In this document: positions 6,436-15,844 of the stretch, piece by piece
How positions within the stretch are numbered: the stretch's first letter is position 1
Layout of the letters: the number at the start of each line of letters is the position of its first letter
From: Litorimonas sp947503715
GTDB lineage: Bacteria > Pseudomonadota > Alphaproteobacteria > Caulobacterales > Maricaulaceae
NCBI RefSeq assembly: GCF_050271975.1
Contig: NZ_CP189850.1
Coordinates: forward strand, 2,666,001-2,730,000
DNA: 64,000 nucleotides
Direction of reading: 5' to 3'
The notes under the pieces: generated by a model
What the model saw: only the letters and a program-made list of their open reading frames with translations
Database searches by the model: none
What the model was told of the DNA's origin: nothing
Position numbers and translations under genes: made by a program

Positions 6436-9400
6436 ATGCGCCATTTTAAGCTCCTCGCCCTGCAGGGTACAGCGACACTCGCCCTGATCGGGGCGCTGTC
6501 CACAACTGCCCACGCGCAGGTCGTTATCGAAGACGATACGGACCAGCAAATCCGCACTTCGACCGCCGGGCCTGACGGCGGACCGTCTGACGTCATTCTT
6601 GGTGATGACCCCGCCACCGAAGATGTGACTGAAGGCAGACCTACAATCACGGGCACAGGTGCCGTGGATGCTGATAACCGCAATCCCGCTGTCGTTCTTG
6701 ATTCCTCCAACGCCCTGCGCAATGGCGGCGATGTCGTTATCGAAGAGGGTGCGGCAGGTTCCGTTGGGGTCGAATTACAGGGCGGTGAAGATCGCAGCTA
6801 TATCCAAACGGGGTCTGTCTCTTTGACGGAGGATTTTACCCCCACGGACACGGATGATGACCCGTTTACGGATGGCGGTGTCGCCGAAGGCTCTGGTCGC
6901 ACGGGTATTTTGATCTCGGGCGCGTCACCTTTTCAGGGCAATATAGAATTCACGGGAACGTCTAGTATTCTTGTCGAAGGGAATGACAGCTACGCCATCA
7001 ATCTCGAAAACACGCCGATGATGATGCAGGGCCTGACGGGCAATCTTGCGACAAACGGATCCATTAATATCGTGGGTGATCGCTCTGTCGGTGTGAATAT
7101 CGGGTCCGGCGTGACAGGCGACCTTATCAATGACGCGGTTATCACAGCGCGCGGTGAAGATGCGCAAGGTTATGCGGTGAATGCAGATATTCAGGGCGGC
7201 TTTGTCAATGCAGGCAGCATTTCGGCAACGGGCTTCCGCTTCAACACGCGCCCCGGATTTAGCGGCAGCGATACAACATCCGGCCGCGAAGACCTGGGCG
7301 CAGAAGATCTCACACAAGCTGGTTCCGCCCTCAGCATTAGCGGCGACGTCTCCGAAGGTATCTTCCTGCGTCAGCGTCAGTCAGCAGTCGTCGATGCCGC
7401 AGGTGACCCCGTCCTTGATGATGATGGAAACCAGCTTTTTACAACGACGTCCAGCAGCTCCATTTCACAATTTGGCGGCGCACCCGCTGTTATTATCGGA
7501 CGCGATGGTGATCCAATAGGTGTTGGATTGATCGCAGAGATCACCAATCCGGAAGATGCGGATTTTGACGAAGACTTACAATTCGCCTTCATCAATCAAG
7601 GCACCATCGCGGCGAATGGACTTTTCGATGATATTGACGCCTCGGCTGTTTCTATTTCGAATGCGACTCTGACGGGTGGGCTCAGCAACTCCGGAAGCCT
7701 GACAGCTTCGTCCTTCCGGGCCGCAACTGAACGCGAGGGCACAGAGGGTGATGGTACGGCACGTGTCCTCGTTCTTGGAGACAACGCAATTGTTGAACGG
7801 ATCAATAATAGCGGCGTCATTGTCGCAACCGCCTCTGAAGCAATCGATGAAGTCTTTTTTGATCGTGACAATATTCTCGCCCCGCGCGAACTTTTGGCTG
7901 TCGGCATTGATATCGGTGAAAATGCGTCCGTTACAGATTTAGTCAATAGCGGGACAATTACGGCTGTTGTGGTTGGACGGGACGGACAAGCCGTTGCCAT
8001 CCGCGATGCGTCAGGTACGCTACGATCTGTCACAAATAATGGTATTATCGCGTCTTTAGGATCCTCCTCTGATCAAGCTGACTTGGAAGAAACAAATTTC
8101 GACCTCATCGCCTTAGATGTCAGTGCCCTAACCGAGGATTTTACTTTTACGCAGACGGCCTCTGACATTGAAGGCGTCACATCCCGCGTGGCCGGGGATA
8201 TTTATCTCGGCTCCGGGAATGACTCGCTGATCGCCGATGCGGGAATCATTGAAGGTAATCTCGACTTTGGCGGTGGTAATGATACGCTGACACTGTCGGG
8301 CAATGCCTTTTTCTCCGGCGAGGTGACGAACACGGACAGCCTGACACTATCGGTCACAGACACGGCGACGCTTGCGCTCGGATCTGCGGAAGACATCAAT
8401 ATTGAAAGCGCGACATTCGGCGATGGGTCAACCTATCGGCCCGTGGTCGACGGTGCATTAGGCCGGGCTTCTACGCTGATCTCCGATGGCGAGATTACGT
8501 TCGAGTCGGGCGCGACCATTAATCCGATCCTGAGCTCCATTTTGAACAATGATGCGGGTGGCGACACCCAGCGTTTTGAGCTCGCAACAGGAGGCAATAT
8601 CACGATTGGTGATTTGGCTGGCTTGAGCGGTGGTGTCTCGCCGTTCCTTTTTGACTCTCAATTGAGTTTGGATGGCACAGATACATTGGTCATCACCTTG
8701 GATTTGCGCGATCCGAATGCGTCTCTCGAAAATGGTGGCCTTGGCTTAGATTCGGTCCAAGCTGCGGCCTTTGGTCAATTTGTTGGTGAAGGAGCTAATC
8801 GTAGTTTTGAGGCCGGCGCCGCCTTCCAAGCTCTCGCTGCAACGCCTGAGCTGGGTAATGCTTTTGCCAATATTACAGAATCCGCAGAGTTCTACGCCGC
8901 GATCAATCAAGTACTTCCTGAGTTTTCGGGCGCGGCAAAACAATTCGTTCTCGCCAATGTTGACGGCGCTGTGGGGGCCGTCGGCTCTCACTTGGACACC
9001 ACCCGTCGCTCCCCTGATAAATCTGGTGGCGCTTGGCTGGAGGAGTTCTTCTATTTTGCGGACCGTGAACTTGCCGGCTTGTCAGAGCAATATCGCGGGG
9101 AAGGTTTCGGCTTTACCGCAGGTCTGGATACCGCCCTTGGGCCCTTCCACGCCGTGGGTGTGAGTGCAGGTTTTTCCAGCACGGAAGTTGAAGATGTCGT
9201 TGGCATTGATGATCCATTGGACGTCCGCACCTACACGCTCGGCACCTATGCCGGGTTCGAAAGCGGTGGCTTAAGCATCGATGCCTATGGCGGTATCGGT
9301 TATAACCAGTTCGAACAAAACCGCCGGATTTCCGTCGGAGATTTCTTGGGTGTTGCACAGGGCGACTGGGACGGGTTCCTCGCCAATGCCAGTCTGAGGG

Positions 9401-9879
9401 CGGGTTATATGATCCCTCTTTCAGAGAAATATTGGGTCAGACCCCGTGCCTCGCTCGATTACCTATATCTCAATGAATATGGTCATACAGAAACAGGAAC
9501 ACAGGGTTTCCGGACTCGTGTTGATGGCCGCAGAACAGATACGGCGTCGGCAACGGCGATGATTGATTTCGGGGCCAACTTCCAGGGTAAGCGAACATGG
9601 ATTCGTCCATCTGTGCGCGTCGGCTACCGTAACGAGTTCATCTCTGATCCGGTAGAAACGGCATTCCGTTTCCAGGGTTTGCAAAACGTAGATGGCGAAG
9701 TGTTTGACTCTGAGCTTGCACGTTTGCGCAGTCTTGCCTTCCCGGATGAAGGGATTCTCCTCGGCTTCACAGTTGCGGCAGGGTCCGAATACTCATCTAT
9801 CGGGTTCGATTTCGACAGCGACATTCGGGACGGATTTATTCGTCATACGGGCCGCATCGTTATCCGTCTGCTGTTCTAG
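6436..9879 (+). CDS. Large autotransporter (type Va secretion) with C-terminal beta-barrel
   Basis: This 1147-residue protein begins with a signal peptide ending STTAHAQ, followed by a long, acidic, Gly/Asn/Thr-rich passenger of beta-helix character. The passenger shows repeated patterns such as NSGTITAV, NNGIIAS and GSGNDSLIADAG. From about residue 860 comes a predicted autotransporter barrel (GGAWLEEFFYFADRE, GVSAGFSSTEVEDV, GGIGYNQFEQN), ending in IVIRLLF with the terminal Phe expected for BAM recognition. The passenger has no recognised enzymatic motif, so adhesion or surface structure is the best guess. The stop codon lies one base before the glnE GTG, so the two may be co-transcribed despite unrelated roles. 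Confidence 0.88.
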   Translation: MRHFKLLALQGTATLALIGALSTTAHAQVVIEDDTDQQIRTSTAGPDGGPSDVILGDDPATEDVTEGRPTITGTGAVDADNRNPAVVLDSSNALRNGGDVVIEEGAAGSVGVELQGGEDRSYIQTGSVSLTEDFTPTDTDDDPFTDGGVAEGSGRTGILISGASPFQGNIEFTGTSSILVEGNDSYAINLENTPMMMQGLTGNLATNGSINIVGDRSVGVNIGSGVTGDLINDAVITARGEDAQGYAVNADIQGGFVNAGSISATGFRFNTRPGFSGSDTTSGREDLGAEDLTQAGSALSISGDVSEGIFLRQRQSAVVDAAGDPVLDDDGNQLFTTTSSSSISQFGGAPAVIIGRDGDPIGVGLIAEITNPEDADFDEDLQFAFINQGTIAANGLFDDIDASAVSISNATLTGGLSNSGSLTASSFRAATEREGTEGDGTARVLVLGDNAIVERINNSGVIVATASEAIDEVFFDRDNILAPRELLAVGIDIGENASVTDLVNSGTITAVVVGRDGQAVAIRDASGTLRSVTNNGIIASLGSSSDQADLEETNFDLIALDVSALTEDFTFTQTASDIEGVTSRVAGDIYLGSGNDSLIADAGIIEGNLDFGGGNDTLTLSGNAFFSGEVTNTDSLTLSVTDTATLALGSAEDINIESATFGDGSTYRPVVDGALGRASTLISDGEITFESGATINPILSSILNNDAGGDTQRFELATGGNITIGDLAGLSGGVSPFLFDSQLSLDGTDTLVITLDLRDPNASLENGGLGLDSVQAAAFGQFVGEGANRSFEAGAAFQALAATPELGNAFANITESAEFYAAINQVLPEFSGAAKQFVLANVDGAVGAVGSHLDTTRRSPDKSGGAWLEEFFYFADRELAGLSEQYRGEGFGFTAGLDTALGPFHAVGVSAGFSSTEVEDVVGIDDPLDVRTYTLGTYAGFESGGLSIDAYGGIGYNQFEQNRRISVGDFLGVAQGDWDGFLANASLRAGYMIPLSEKYWVRPRASLDYLYLNEYGHTETGTQGFRTRVDGRRTDTASATAMIDFGANFQGKRTWIRPSVRVGYRNEFISDPVETAFRFQGLQNVDGEVFDSELARLRSLAFPDEGILLGFTVAAGSEYSSIGFDFDSDIRDGFIRHTGRIVIRLLF

Positions 9880-9880
9880 C

Positions 9881-12421
9881 GTGTCGGCGCATCTGCGCCA
9901 CAGCGACTACCTCTCCGGTCTCGCAACCCGTTTCGCGAGGCCCGGAACTTGCGCGGATATTTTAGCTGAAGTCGCGCAGGCTTCTGCTGATGACCTAACC
10001 GAGTTAAAAGCCCGATTTGCACTGGCTTTTGCAAAGACTAAATTTGAGGGTTTCGATGAGGCAGGTCGCATCTGGAGCGGCTTTGCCGATGCCACGATTG
10101 ACCGGGCATCCGTTCTGGCCTGGCAGATCGCCTCAAAACGACATCGCCTAAGTCTAACCAAGGGCACACCATCAGGGTTTTTCATTCTGGGTCTGGGCAA
10201 ACTGGGCGGGCTAGATCTGAACTTTTCCTCCGATGTCGACCTCCTCGCCTTTTACGATCCCGAAACGCTGCCCGTACCGGCCACAAAAGGTCAGGCCTAT
10301 ATTGCGTCTGAAGTTTGCAAGAACCTGACGCAAATCCTGCAGCCTCGCCACGCGCCGGATTTTGTCTGGCGGGTGGATTGGCGACTTCGTCCCGAAAGTT
10401 CCGGCACGGGACTGGCGATGAGTACGACCAAGGCGGAGACGTTCTATTTCTTCCGCGCCTTACCGTGGCATCGCCTCGCCTTGATGAAGGCGCGGGTCGT
10501 CGGCGGAGATAAGAACGCAGGAGAAGACTTCCTCGCTGCCCTGGAGCCGTTTATCTGGCGGCGCAACCTGGACTTTACCATGCTGGACGAATTGGCGGCG
10601 CTGAAATCGCGCATTAATGATGAACATCCCGGCTTGGAGAGCGAGCGAAAAGCGCCCGCCCCGATCACACCAAAAGCGGCCGGATTTAATATCAAGCTTG
10701 GACGCGGTGGCATCCGCGAAATCGAATTCATCGCCAATGCGCAGCAATTGGTGCATGGCGGCAAACGCCCCGCACTCCGCACGACAAATACGCGCGAAGC
10801 TTTGCGACAATTGCGCGAAGAAGGTCTGCTACCTTCGAAAATTGTGGCGGATTTATTGGAGCGGTATGCGCATTTCCGCGATCTCGAAAATTCTGTGCAA
10901 ATGCTTAATAATGAACAGACACACATTGTTCCCGCGGAACAGGATCAGGAAAATCTACTCGGCCTCCTGAACTATCCCGAAAACTTCGATGCTGATATCT
11001 ATAAGCGTCGCCAAAGCACACATGCGGTTTTCTCCAAATTATTCGAGACGGCAAAAACGGAATCCACCTCCGTCGATCTTGCCGAACTGGAAGGCACGTC
11101 CAAAGAGATTGCGCGAAGTTGGAGCAAGGGGTTTTCCAACCACGGAATAGCCCCCGCCATCAGCCGGAATTTTCAGGAGCTGGGGCGCAAATTGGTGACG
11201 CGTGTTCAACGCCAGAACAGCCCTGATGCGTTTCAAACGGTTGATGCGTTTCTGAAACAATTGGGACGGAGCGAGCAATATTTTACACTCTTAGCACGAC
11301 ACCCCAATCTCCTTGATACGCTCGTGACGCCGCTTCTGCACAGTCCGCATATGACAGAAATTCTGCGGCAATCGCCACACATTATAGATATCTTCCTATC
11401 GCCTGCAGCTGCAACGCTGGAGGCACAATCCGCCTTTGTTCTCTCCTCACCGGATTATGAGCGTCGGCTGGAATCCCTCCGCCGTTTCGTGAATGAACAA
11501 CTTTTCCGCGCCTATACGCGTTTCCTGAACGGCGAGAGTGATGCCGCTGCTTTACAAGCCAAACTGACAGCCATCGCGGAACTGACGCTTACTCTTTCTA
11601 TTCGTATCGTCGCGGATGACTTGGAAGTCGAGCATATTCCCCTGACAGTTCTGGGCCTCGGAAAAATGGGGACCTCGACAATGGCGCCAGAATCCGATCT
11701 GGACCTCGTTTTTCTTTTTGCAGATGATTGTGATCCGGACCTGTCCGCACAGGTCGTCAGGCGGTTGCGAACGACACTAATGACGAAGTTGCGCGAGGGC
11801 ATCGCCTACGAACTCGATATGCGCTTGCGCCCATCGGGTCGGTCCGGGCCGCCCGCGGTCAAACTCTCCGCCTTTTACGACCACCACGTGAACCGCGCCC
11901 ACACATGGGAACATATTGCCCTCGCCCCCGCTCGCATTGTGGCAGGTGACACAGATTTAGGTCAGCAGGTTATAGCGATAAAATCCGAAATCCTGACCCG
12001 TCCCAGAAACCGCGACGCATTTCTATCTGACGCATGGTCCATGTATCAACGCATCCGCGCGGAACGCATCACCGACACACCGCCGGACGTCTGGCGCAGC
12101 AAATTACGCGAAGGCGGATTGATGCAAGCGGACTTCCTCCTGTCCAGTTATGCCGTCTTAGGCGAACTCCCCCCTAACGATTTGGCGCCAGCTGCGGACG
12201 CATGGCGCGATTTGCAGATTTGGGAACGGTTACTGGGTCTAAAAGGTCGAACGCTGGCCGAAACACCGAACCGGTTCGAGAGCCTTATAACTGACCGGGT
12301 TCAACCCAAGCTCATCAAACAGCTTCAAAACAGCGTCCAATCTGCGGCAGACATCCTCTTTACCGATATTCAACAGGGTGAACATCCTGACCCGGCGCCA
12401 ATAATCTGGGATAAGCTGTAA
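9881..12421 (+). CDS. glnE: Bifunctional glutamine synthetase adenylyltransferase/adenylyl-removing enzyme
   Basis: GlnE adds and removes AMP on glutamine synthetase according to nitrogen status. Both nucleotidyltransferase domains are visible: LGKLGGLDLNFSSDVDLLAF near residue 103 (de-adenylylating half) and LGLGKMGTSTMAPESDLDLV near residue 590 (adenylylating half), each with a G-x-S/D-x-D type metal site. The conserved GRGGIREIEF block lies between them. The GTG at 9881 gives 846 residues, roughly 100 fewer than many homologues, with about 50-60 missing before the first catalytic motif. Upstream sequence in this frame lies inside the autotransporter gene, so it is not a hidden start. Both catalytic halves look complete. 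Confidence 0.93.
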   Translation: MSAHLRHSDYLSGLATRFARPGTCADILAEVAQASADDLTELKARFALAFAKTKFEGFDEAGRIWSGFADATIDRASVLAWQIASKRHRLSLTKGTPSGFFILGLGKLGGLDLNFSSDVDLLAFYDPETLPVPATKGQAYIASEVCKNLTQILQPRHAPDFVWRVDWRLRPESSGTGLAMSTTKAETFYFFRALPWHRLALMKARVVGGDKNAGEDFLAALEPFIWRRNLDFTMLDELAALKSRINDEHPGLESERKAPAPITPKAAGFNIKLGRGGIREIEFIANAQQLVHGGKRPALRTTNTREALRQLREEGLLPSKIVADLLERYAHFRDLENSVQMLNNEQTHIVPAEQDQENLLGLLNYPENFDADIYKRRQSTHAVFSKLFETAKTESTSVDLAELEGTSKEIARSWSKGFSNHGIAPAISRNFQELGRKLVTRVQRQNSPDAFQTVDAFLKQLGRSEQYFTLLARHPNLLDTLVTPLLHSPHMTEILRQSPHIIDIFLSPAAATLEAQSAFVLSSPDYERRLESLRRFVNEQLFRAYTRFLNGESDAAALQAKLTAIAELTLTLSIRIVADDLEVEHIPLTVLGLGKMGTSTMAPESDLDLVFLFADDCDPDLSAQVVRRLRTTLMTKLREGIAYELDMRLRPSGRSGPPAVKLSAFYDHHVNRAHTWEHIALAPARIVAGDTDLGQQVIAIKSEILTRPRNRDAFLSDAWSMYQRIRAERITDTPPDVWRSKLREGGLMQADFLLSSYAVLGELPPNDLAPAADAWRDLQIWERLLGLKGRTLAETPNRFESLITDRVQPKLIKQLQNSVQSAADILFTDIQQGEHPDPAPIIWDKL

Positions 12422-12502
12422 AAGCGGATGCGAATCGCCTTGCAGGGCGACTCAAACCCCGCATATTGCCACTTGAACTTCTTTAGGAACGACCTGCGCG
12501 AC

Positions 12503-14503
12503 ATGGCTACAGCAAAGAAAAAAGACCTGTTCGGTGGTAAGAAAGATGCCGCCTCTGAGAGCTATAACGCCAGTTCCATTGAAGTTCTGGAAGGCCTCGA
12601 ACCCGTCCGCCTGCGCCCCGGTATGTATATTGGCGGCACAGATGATCGAGCGCTGCATCATCTCTTTGCCGAAGTCATCGACAACTCCATGGATGAAGCC
12701 GTCGCCGGTCACGCCTCCCGCATTGAGGTCGAGCTGGACGCGGAGGGTTATCTCTCCGTCTCTGACAATGGGCGCGGTATTCCGATTGGCCCGCATCCGA
12801 AATTCCCGAAGAAATCGGCGCTGGAAGTCATCCTGACCGAGCTCCATTCCGGCGGGAAATTTTCGAATAAGGCCTACGAGACATCAGGCGGCCTACACGG
12901 GGTTGGCGTGTCGGTTGTGAATGCCTTGTCCGACGTGTTGGAAGTCGAAGTCGCACGGGACAAGACACTCCACGCCATGCGATTCGAACGCGGCAAGCCG
13001 ATTGGCAAGATCAAGAATATGGGCGCGATCAATAATCGTCGCGGGACCAAACTCCGCTTCCATCCAGATGCAGAGATTTTCGGCAAGCAGTTGAAATTCC
13101 GCGCAGCAAAATTGTTCAATATGTCGCGCGCCAAAGCCTATCTCCAACCTGGCGTAGAAATCCGCTGGAAATGCGCACCGGAGAAATTGAAGAACTCACC
13201 GGATATTCCGGAACAGGCCGTCTTCCATTTCCCCGGCGGGTTGGCGGATTATCTCTCCGAGACCCTCGGCAAGAAGGCCACGATCACGGATACAATCTTC
13301 TCTGGCAAATCGAAAAAAGATAGCGGTCACGGCCGCGTCGAATGGGCGATCAGTTGGTCACCGGAAGGCTATGGCGAAGCGGATAGTTTTGTGCGGTCCT
13401 ATTGTAACACCGTCCCAACCCCCGGCGGCGGAACGCATGAGGCGGGCTTACGCGCAGCCATCACGAAGGGCCTTCGCGCCTATGCCGATCTGACGGGCAT
13501 GGGCAAGAAGGTCAGCCATGTGACGCCGGATGATGTGATGTTTGGCGCAGGCGCCCTCGTCTCCGTCTTCATCAAGTCGCCGGAATTTCAGGGCCAGACC
13601 AAAGACAGATTATCTAATTCCGAGGCCTCCCGCCTCGTAGAGACCGCCATGCGCGATCCGTTCGATCATTGGCTGGCCAGCTCTCCGAAGGACGCCACCA
13701 AGCTCCTTGAATGGGCGATTGAACGCGCGGATGAACGCGTCAAACGCCGGAAGGCCCGCGACGTCAAACGGAAGTCCGCAACCAAAAAACTCCGCCTGCC
13801 CGGCAAGCTCGCCGATTGTTCGCAAAAGGGATCCGAGGATACGGAAATTTTCATCGTCGAGGGCGACTCCGCGGGTGGTTCGGCTAAACAAGCGCGCGAC
13901 CGGAAAACGCAGGCGATCCTGCCGCTCAAGGGTAAAATCCTGAACGTTGAGTCTGCGACCATGGCGAAAATTCAGGCCAATGCCGAAATCGGTGACCTGA
14001 CCGTCGCGCTGGGCGTGGGTCTCGGTAAGAAATTCGATCTTGATGATCTCCGCTATGAACGCGTTGTGATTATGACCGATGCGGATGTGGATGGGGCGCA
14101 TATTGCGGCGCTGCTGATCACCTTCTTCTACCGCTACACGCCCGGTTTGATCGAGGCGGGCCGTCTCTACATGGCGATGCCGCCGCTCTATAAAATGACG
14201 CAGGGCAATAAGACGATTTATGCTGTCGATGACCTGCACCGCGAAGAGCTCATGCAGACTGAATTCACGGGTAAGGGCAAAGTCGAAATTGGACGGTTCA
14301 AGGGCCTCGGCGAGATGAACCCCGCCCAGCTCAAAGTCACCACGATGGACCCCGCCACCCGCACCCTCGCCCGCATCACGCTGGACGCGGATGAAATGGC
14401 AACGACAGAGAGCCTCGTCGGGACATTGATGGGGAAACGCTCTGAATTGCGTTATGAGTATATTCAGGAACACGCCCAATTCGTAGAGGCTGTGGATGTT
14501 TAA
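12503..14503 (+). CDS. parE: DNA topoisomerase IV subunit B
   Basis: ParE is the ATPase subunit of topoisomerase IV, which decatenates replicated chromosomes. The 666-residue protein has the GHKL ATPase motifs (EVIDNSMDEAVAG, SDNGRGIP, GGLHGVGVSVVNALS) and the TOPRIM domain starting FIVEGDSAGGSAKQARDRKT near residue 450, then DADVDGAHIAALLITFF. ParE rather than GyrB is supported by length and by the HPKFPKKSALEVILTELHSG and VNTVP-type (SYCNTVPTPGGGTHE) blocks. The ATG at 12503 follows AGGAAC; an in-frame ATG at 12428 is too close to glnE and adds a non-conserved stretch. Its stop overlaps the next gene by eight bases. Confidence 0.93.
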   Translation: MATAKKKDLFGGKKDAASESYNASSIEVLEGLEPVRLRPGMYIGGTDDRALHHLFAEVIDNSMDEAVAGHASRIEVELDAEGYLSVSDNGRGIPIGPHPKFPKKSALEVILTELHSGGKFSNKAYETSGGLHGVGVSVVNALSDVLEVEVARDKTLHAMRFERGKPIGKIKNMGAINNRRGTKLRFHPDAEIFGKQLKFRAAKLFNMSRAKAYLQPGVEIRWKCAPEKLKNSPDIPEQAVFHFPGGLADYLSETLGKKATITDTIFSGKSKKDSGHGRVEWAISWSPEGYGEADSFVRSYCNTVPTPGGGTHEAGLRAAITKGLRAYADLTGMGKKVSHVTPDDVMFGAGALVSVFIKSPEFQGQTKDRLSNSEASRLVETAMRDPFDHWLASSPKDATKLLEWAIERADERVKRRKARDVKRKSATKKLRLPGKLADCSQKGSEDTEIFIVEGDSAGGSAKQARDRKTQAILPLKGKILNVESATMAKIQANAEIGDLTVALGVGLGKKFDLDDLRYERVVIMTDADVDGAHIAALLITFFYRYTPGLIEAGRLYMAMPPLYKMTQGNKTIYAVDDLHREELMQTEFTGKGKVEIGRFKGLGEMNPAQLKVTTMDPATRTLARITLDADEMATTESLVGTLMGKRSELRYEYIQEHAQFVEAVDV

Positions 14504-15314
14504 ATCGCGGCTGGACCGCGCGCTGGCAAGTATTCGTCAGCGAACAGACCTCACTGCGGATATCGCGGTTATTCTCGGCTCCGGTCTTGGCGATTATGCG
14601 GAGGGTCTCGACGGCGTTTCCATCCCATATGCGGAAATTGACGGGTTCCCCCAATCAACAGCACCGGCCCATAAAGGCGTGTTACACATTGGCGAACACC
14701 GCGGACAGAAAGTCGTCATCCTTCAGGGCCGTCTCCATCTCTATGAAGGGCACAGTCCGCAGGACGCCGCCTTCCCCGTCGAGGTTGCAAATGCCCTCGG
14801 CGCAAAAACAATCATTCTCACCAATGTCTCCGGCGGTCTGAACCCTGATTACAAACCAGGTGAGATCATCGCCCTGTCCGATCATATCTATCTCCCGGGT
14901 CTGACGGGACAAGGCGCATTGGTCGGGCGACAGGATGCGAACCGCTCACCCTTCGTCAACCTGACACAGACCTATCATGAGGCTTTACTCGACCTCGCTA
15001 ATAAGGGCCCGGAAGGACGACTCAAACGCGGCATCTATGCCTGCCTGGCCGGACCTCATTTCGAAACGCCAGCAGAGGGCCGCATGCTACGGATGCTCGG
15101 CGCGGATATGGTTGGAATGTCGACAATCCACGAAGCCGTCATGGCACGGTATTTGGACATGAAAATCTTGGCTTTAAGCCTCATCGTCAATCCTGTGGTC
15201 ACCGATATCGGCACACAGGGCGTTGTCGATGAAGTCGAAATTTGGGATGTTGTGAAACAGGCGCAGCCGCGTTTCGCCGCACTCCTCAATCACATACTCA
15301 CTGGACTGAACTAA
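14496..15314 (+). CDS. Purine nucleoside phosphorylase, trimeric (PNP/MTAP) family
   Basis: The enzyme splits purine nucleosides with phosphate into free base and (deoxy)ribose-1-phosphate in purine salvage. The 272-residue protein shows the low-molecular-mass PNP pattern: the phosphate-binding ILGSGLGDYAE near residues 26-36, QGRLHLYEGH near 76-85, LTNVSGGLNP near 108-117, AGPHFETPAEGRMLR near 187-201, and GMSTIHEAVMARY. The base-recognition Glu (HFETPAE) and Asn (LIVNPVV) are in place. It overlaps the parE end by eight bases, so the two are coupled. Its stop overlaps the convergent MarR gene by four bases. Confidence 0.9.
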   Translation: MFKSRLDRALASIRQRTDLTADIAVILGSGLGDYAEGLDGVSIPYAEIDGFPQSTAPAHKGVLHIGEHRGQKVVILQGRLHLYEGHSPQDAAFPVEVANALGAKTIILTNVSGGLNPDYKPGEIIALSDHIYLPGLTGQGALVGRQDANRSPFVNLTQTYHEALLDLANKGPEGRLKRGIYACLAGPHFETPAEGRMLRMLGADMVGMSTIHEAVMARYLDMKILALSLIVNPVVTDIGTQGVVDEVEIWDVVKQAQPRFAALLNHILTGLN

Positions 15315-15766
15315 TCTACCTTCGCCTTTAATGCAGTCGCAACGCGGTCCAATTGTTCCAGAACCACATCTCGTTTGTCGGCCTCCACCGCGGCCAGCAT
15401 TGCCCCCATATTGACGATATCCTGTCTGTGAATAGCGTCCCGCAATGATTGACCAGTTGCCGTCAGGTGATAGGCGCGGGCGCGACCATCTTCCTTATGA
15501 CGCGCGCGGACCATTAATGCTTGTTTCACGAGCCGGTCCAAAGCACTTTGTAGAGTTGTCGACGCAACCCCTAATGACTGCGCAATATCCACCGCCTTTG
15601 TCCCCGGATTCTGATCCACATAGCGCAAACATTGAAAGTCCACAGGATTATACTTCATCCGCCCTTCCGCCGGAGAGAACTGGGTTTCGTCCACAAGAAA
15701 CAGGTTCAGCAATGTATTCACGGCCTCCAGAAGTCGTTCCTCATCAGACCTATTCGATTTCTGCAT
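15311..15766 (-). CDS. MarR-family transcriptional regulator
   Basis: The 151-residue protein has the MarR winged-helix layout: a helical N-terminus, FQCLRYVDQNPGTKAVDIAQ, the recognition region LGVASTTLQSALDRLVKQAL, and the wing RARHKEDGRARAYHLTATGQS. MarR regulators act as dimers on palindromic sites and usually respond to small aromatic ligands. The gene is divergent from a lipoprotein-DoxX operon, and the 78-base gap holds two related palindromes. It therefore very likely controls itself and that operon. The inducer cannot be read from the sequence. Confidence 0.85.
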   Translation of the reverse strand: MQKSNRSDEERLLEAVNTLLNLFLVDETQFSPAEGRMKYNPVDFQCLRYVDQNPGTKAVDIAQSLGVASTTLQSALDRLVKQALMVRARHKEDGRARAYHLTATGQSLRDAIHRQDIVNMGAMLAAVEADKRDVVLEQLDRVATALKAKVD

Positions 15767-15783
15767 GATGCCTATGCCTTTAC

Positions 15784-15825
15784 TTAATACGAAATTCGTA
15801 ATATATAATGCGATATTCGTATTAA
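15784..15825 (+). promoter_or_regulatory. Double palindromic operator between the MarR gene and lipoprotein-DoxX operon
   Basis: TTAATACGAA at 15784-15793 is inverted as TTCGTATTAA at 15816-15825. Each arm also contains its own short palindrome, ACGAAATTCGT at 15789-15799 and GCGATATTCGT at 15810-15820. The centres are 21 bases apart, two helical turns. The stretch between is AT-rich (TAATATATAATG) and could hold a -10 element. The arrangement is as expected for two MarR dimers bound on one face of the DNA. Confidence 0.7.
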
Positions 15826-15844
15826 CTCTAGAGAGCTATGCCCC

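Noticed and set aside
9692..9880. Upstream extension of the glnE reading frame
   Set aside because: This stretch is the third-frame reading of the autotransporter barrel, which is well conserved to its terminal Phe; the GTG at 9881 is a better start.
13610..14479. Long open frame of 289 codons on the minus strand
   Set aside because: It lies entirely antisense to the conserved parE, has no recognisable motif, and its composition is that of a mirror frame of a GC-biased gene.
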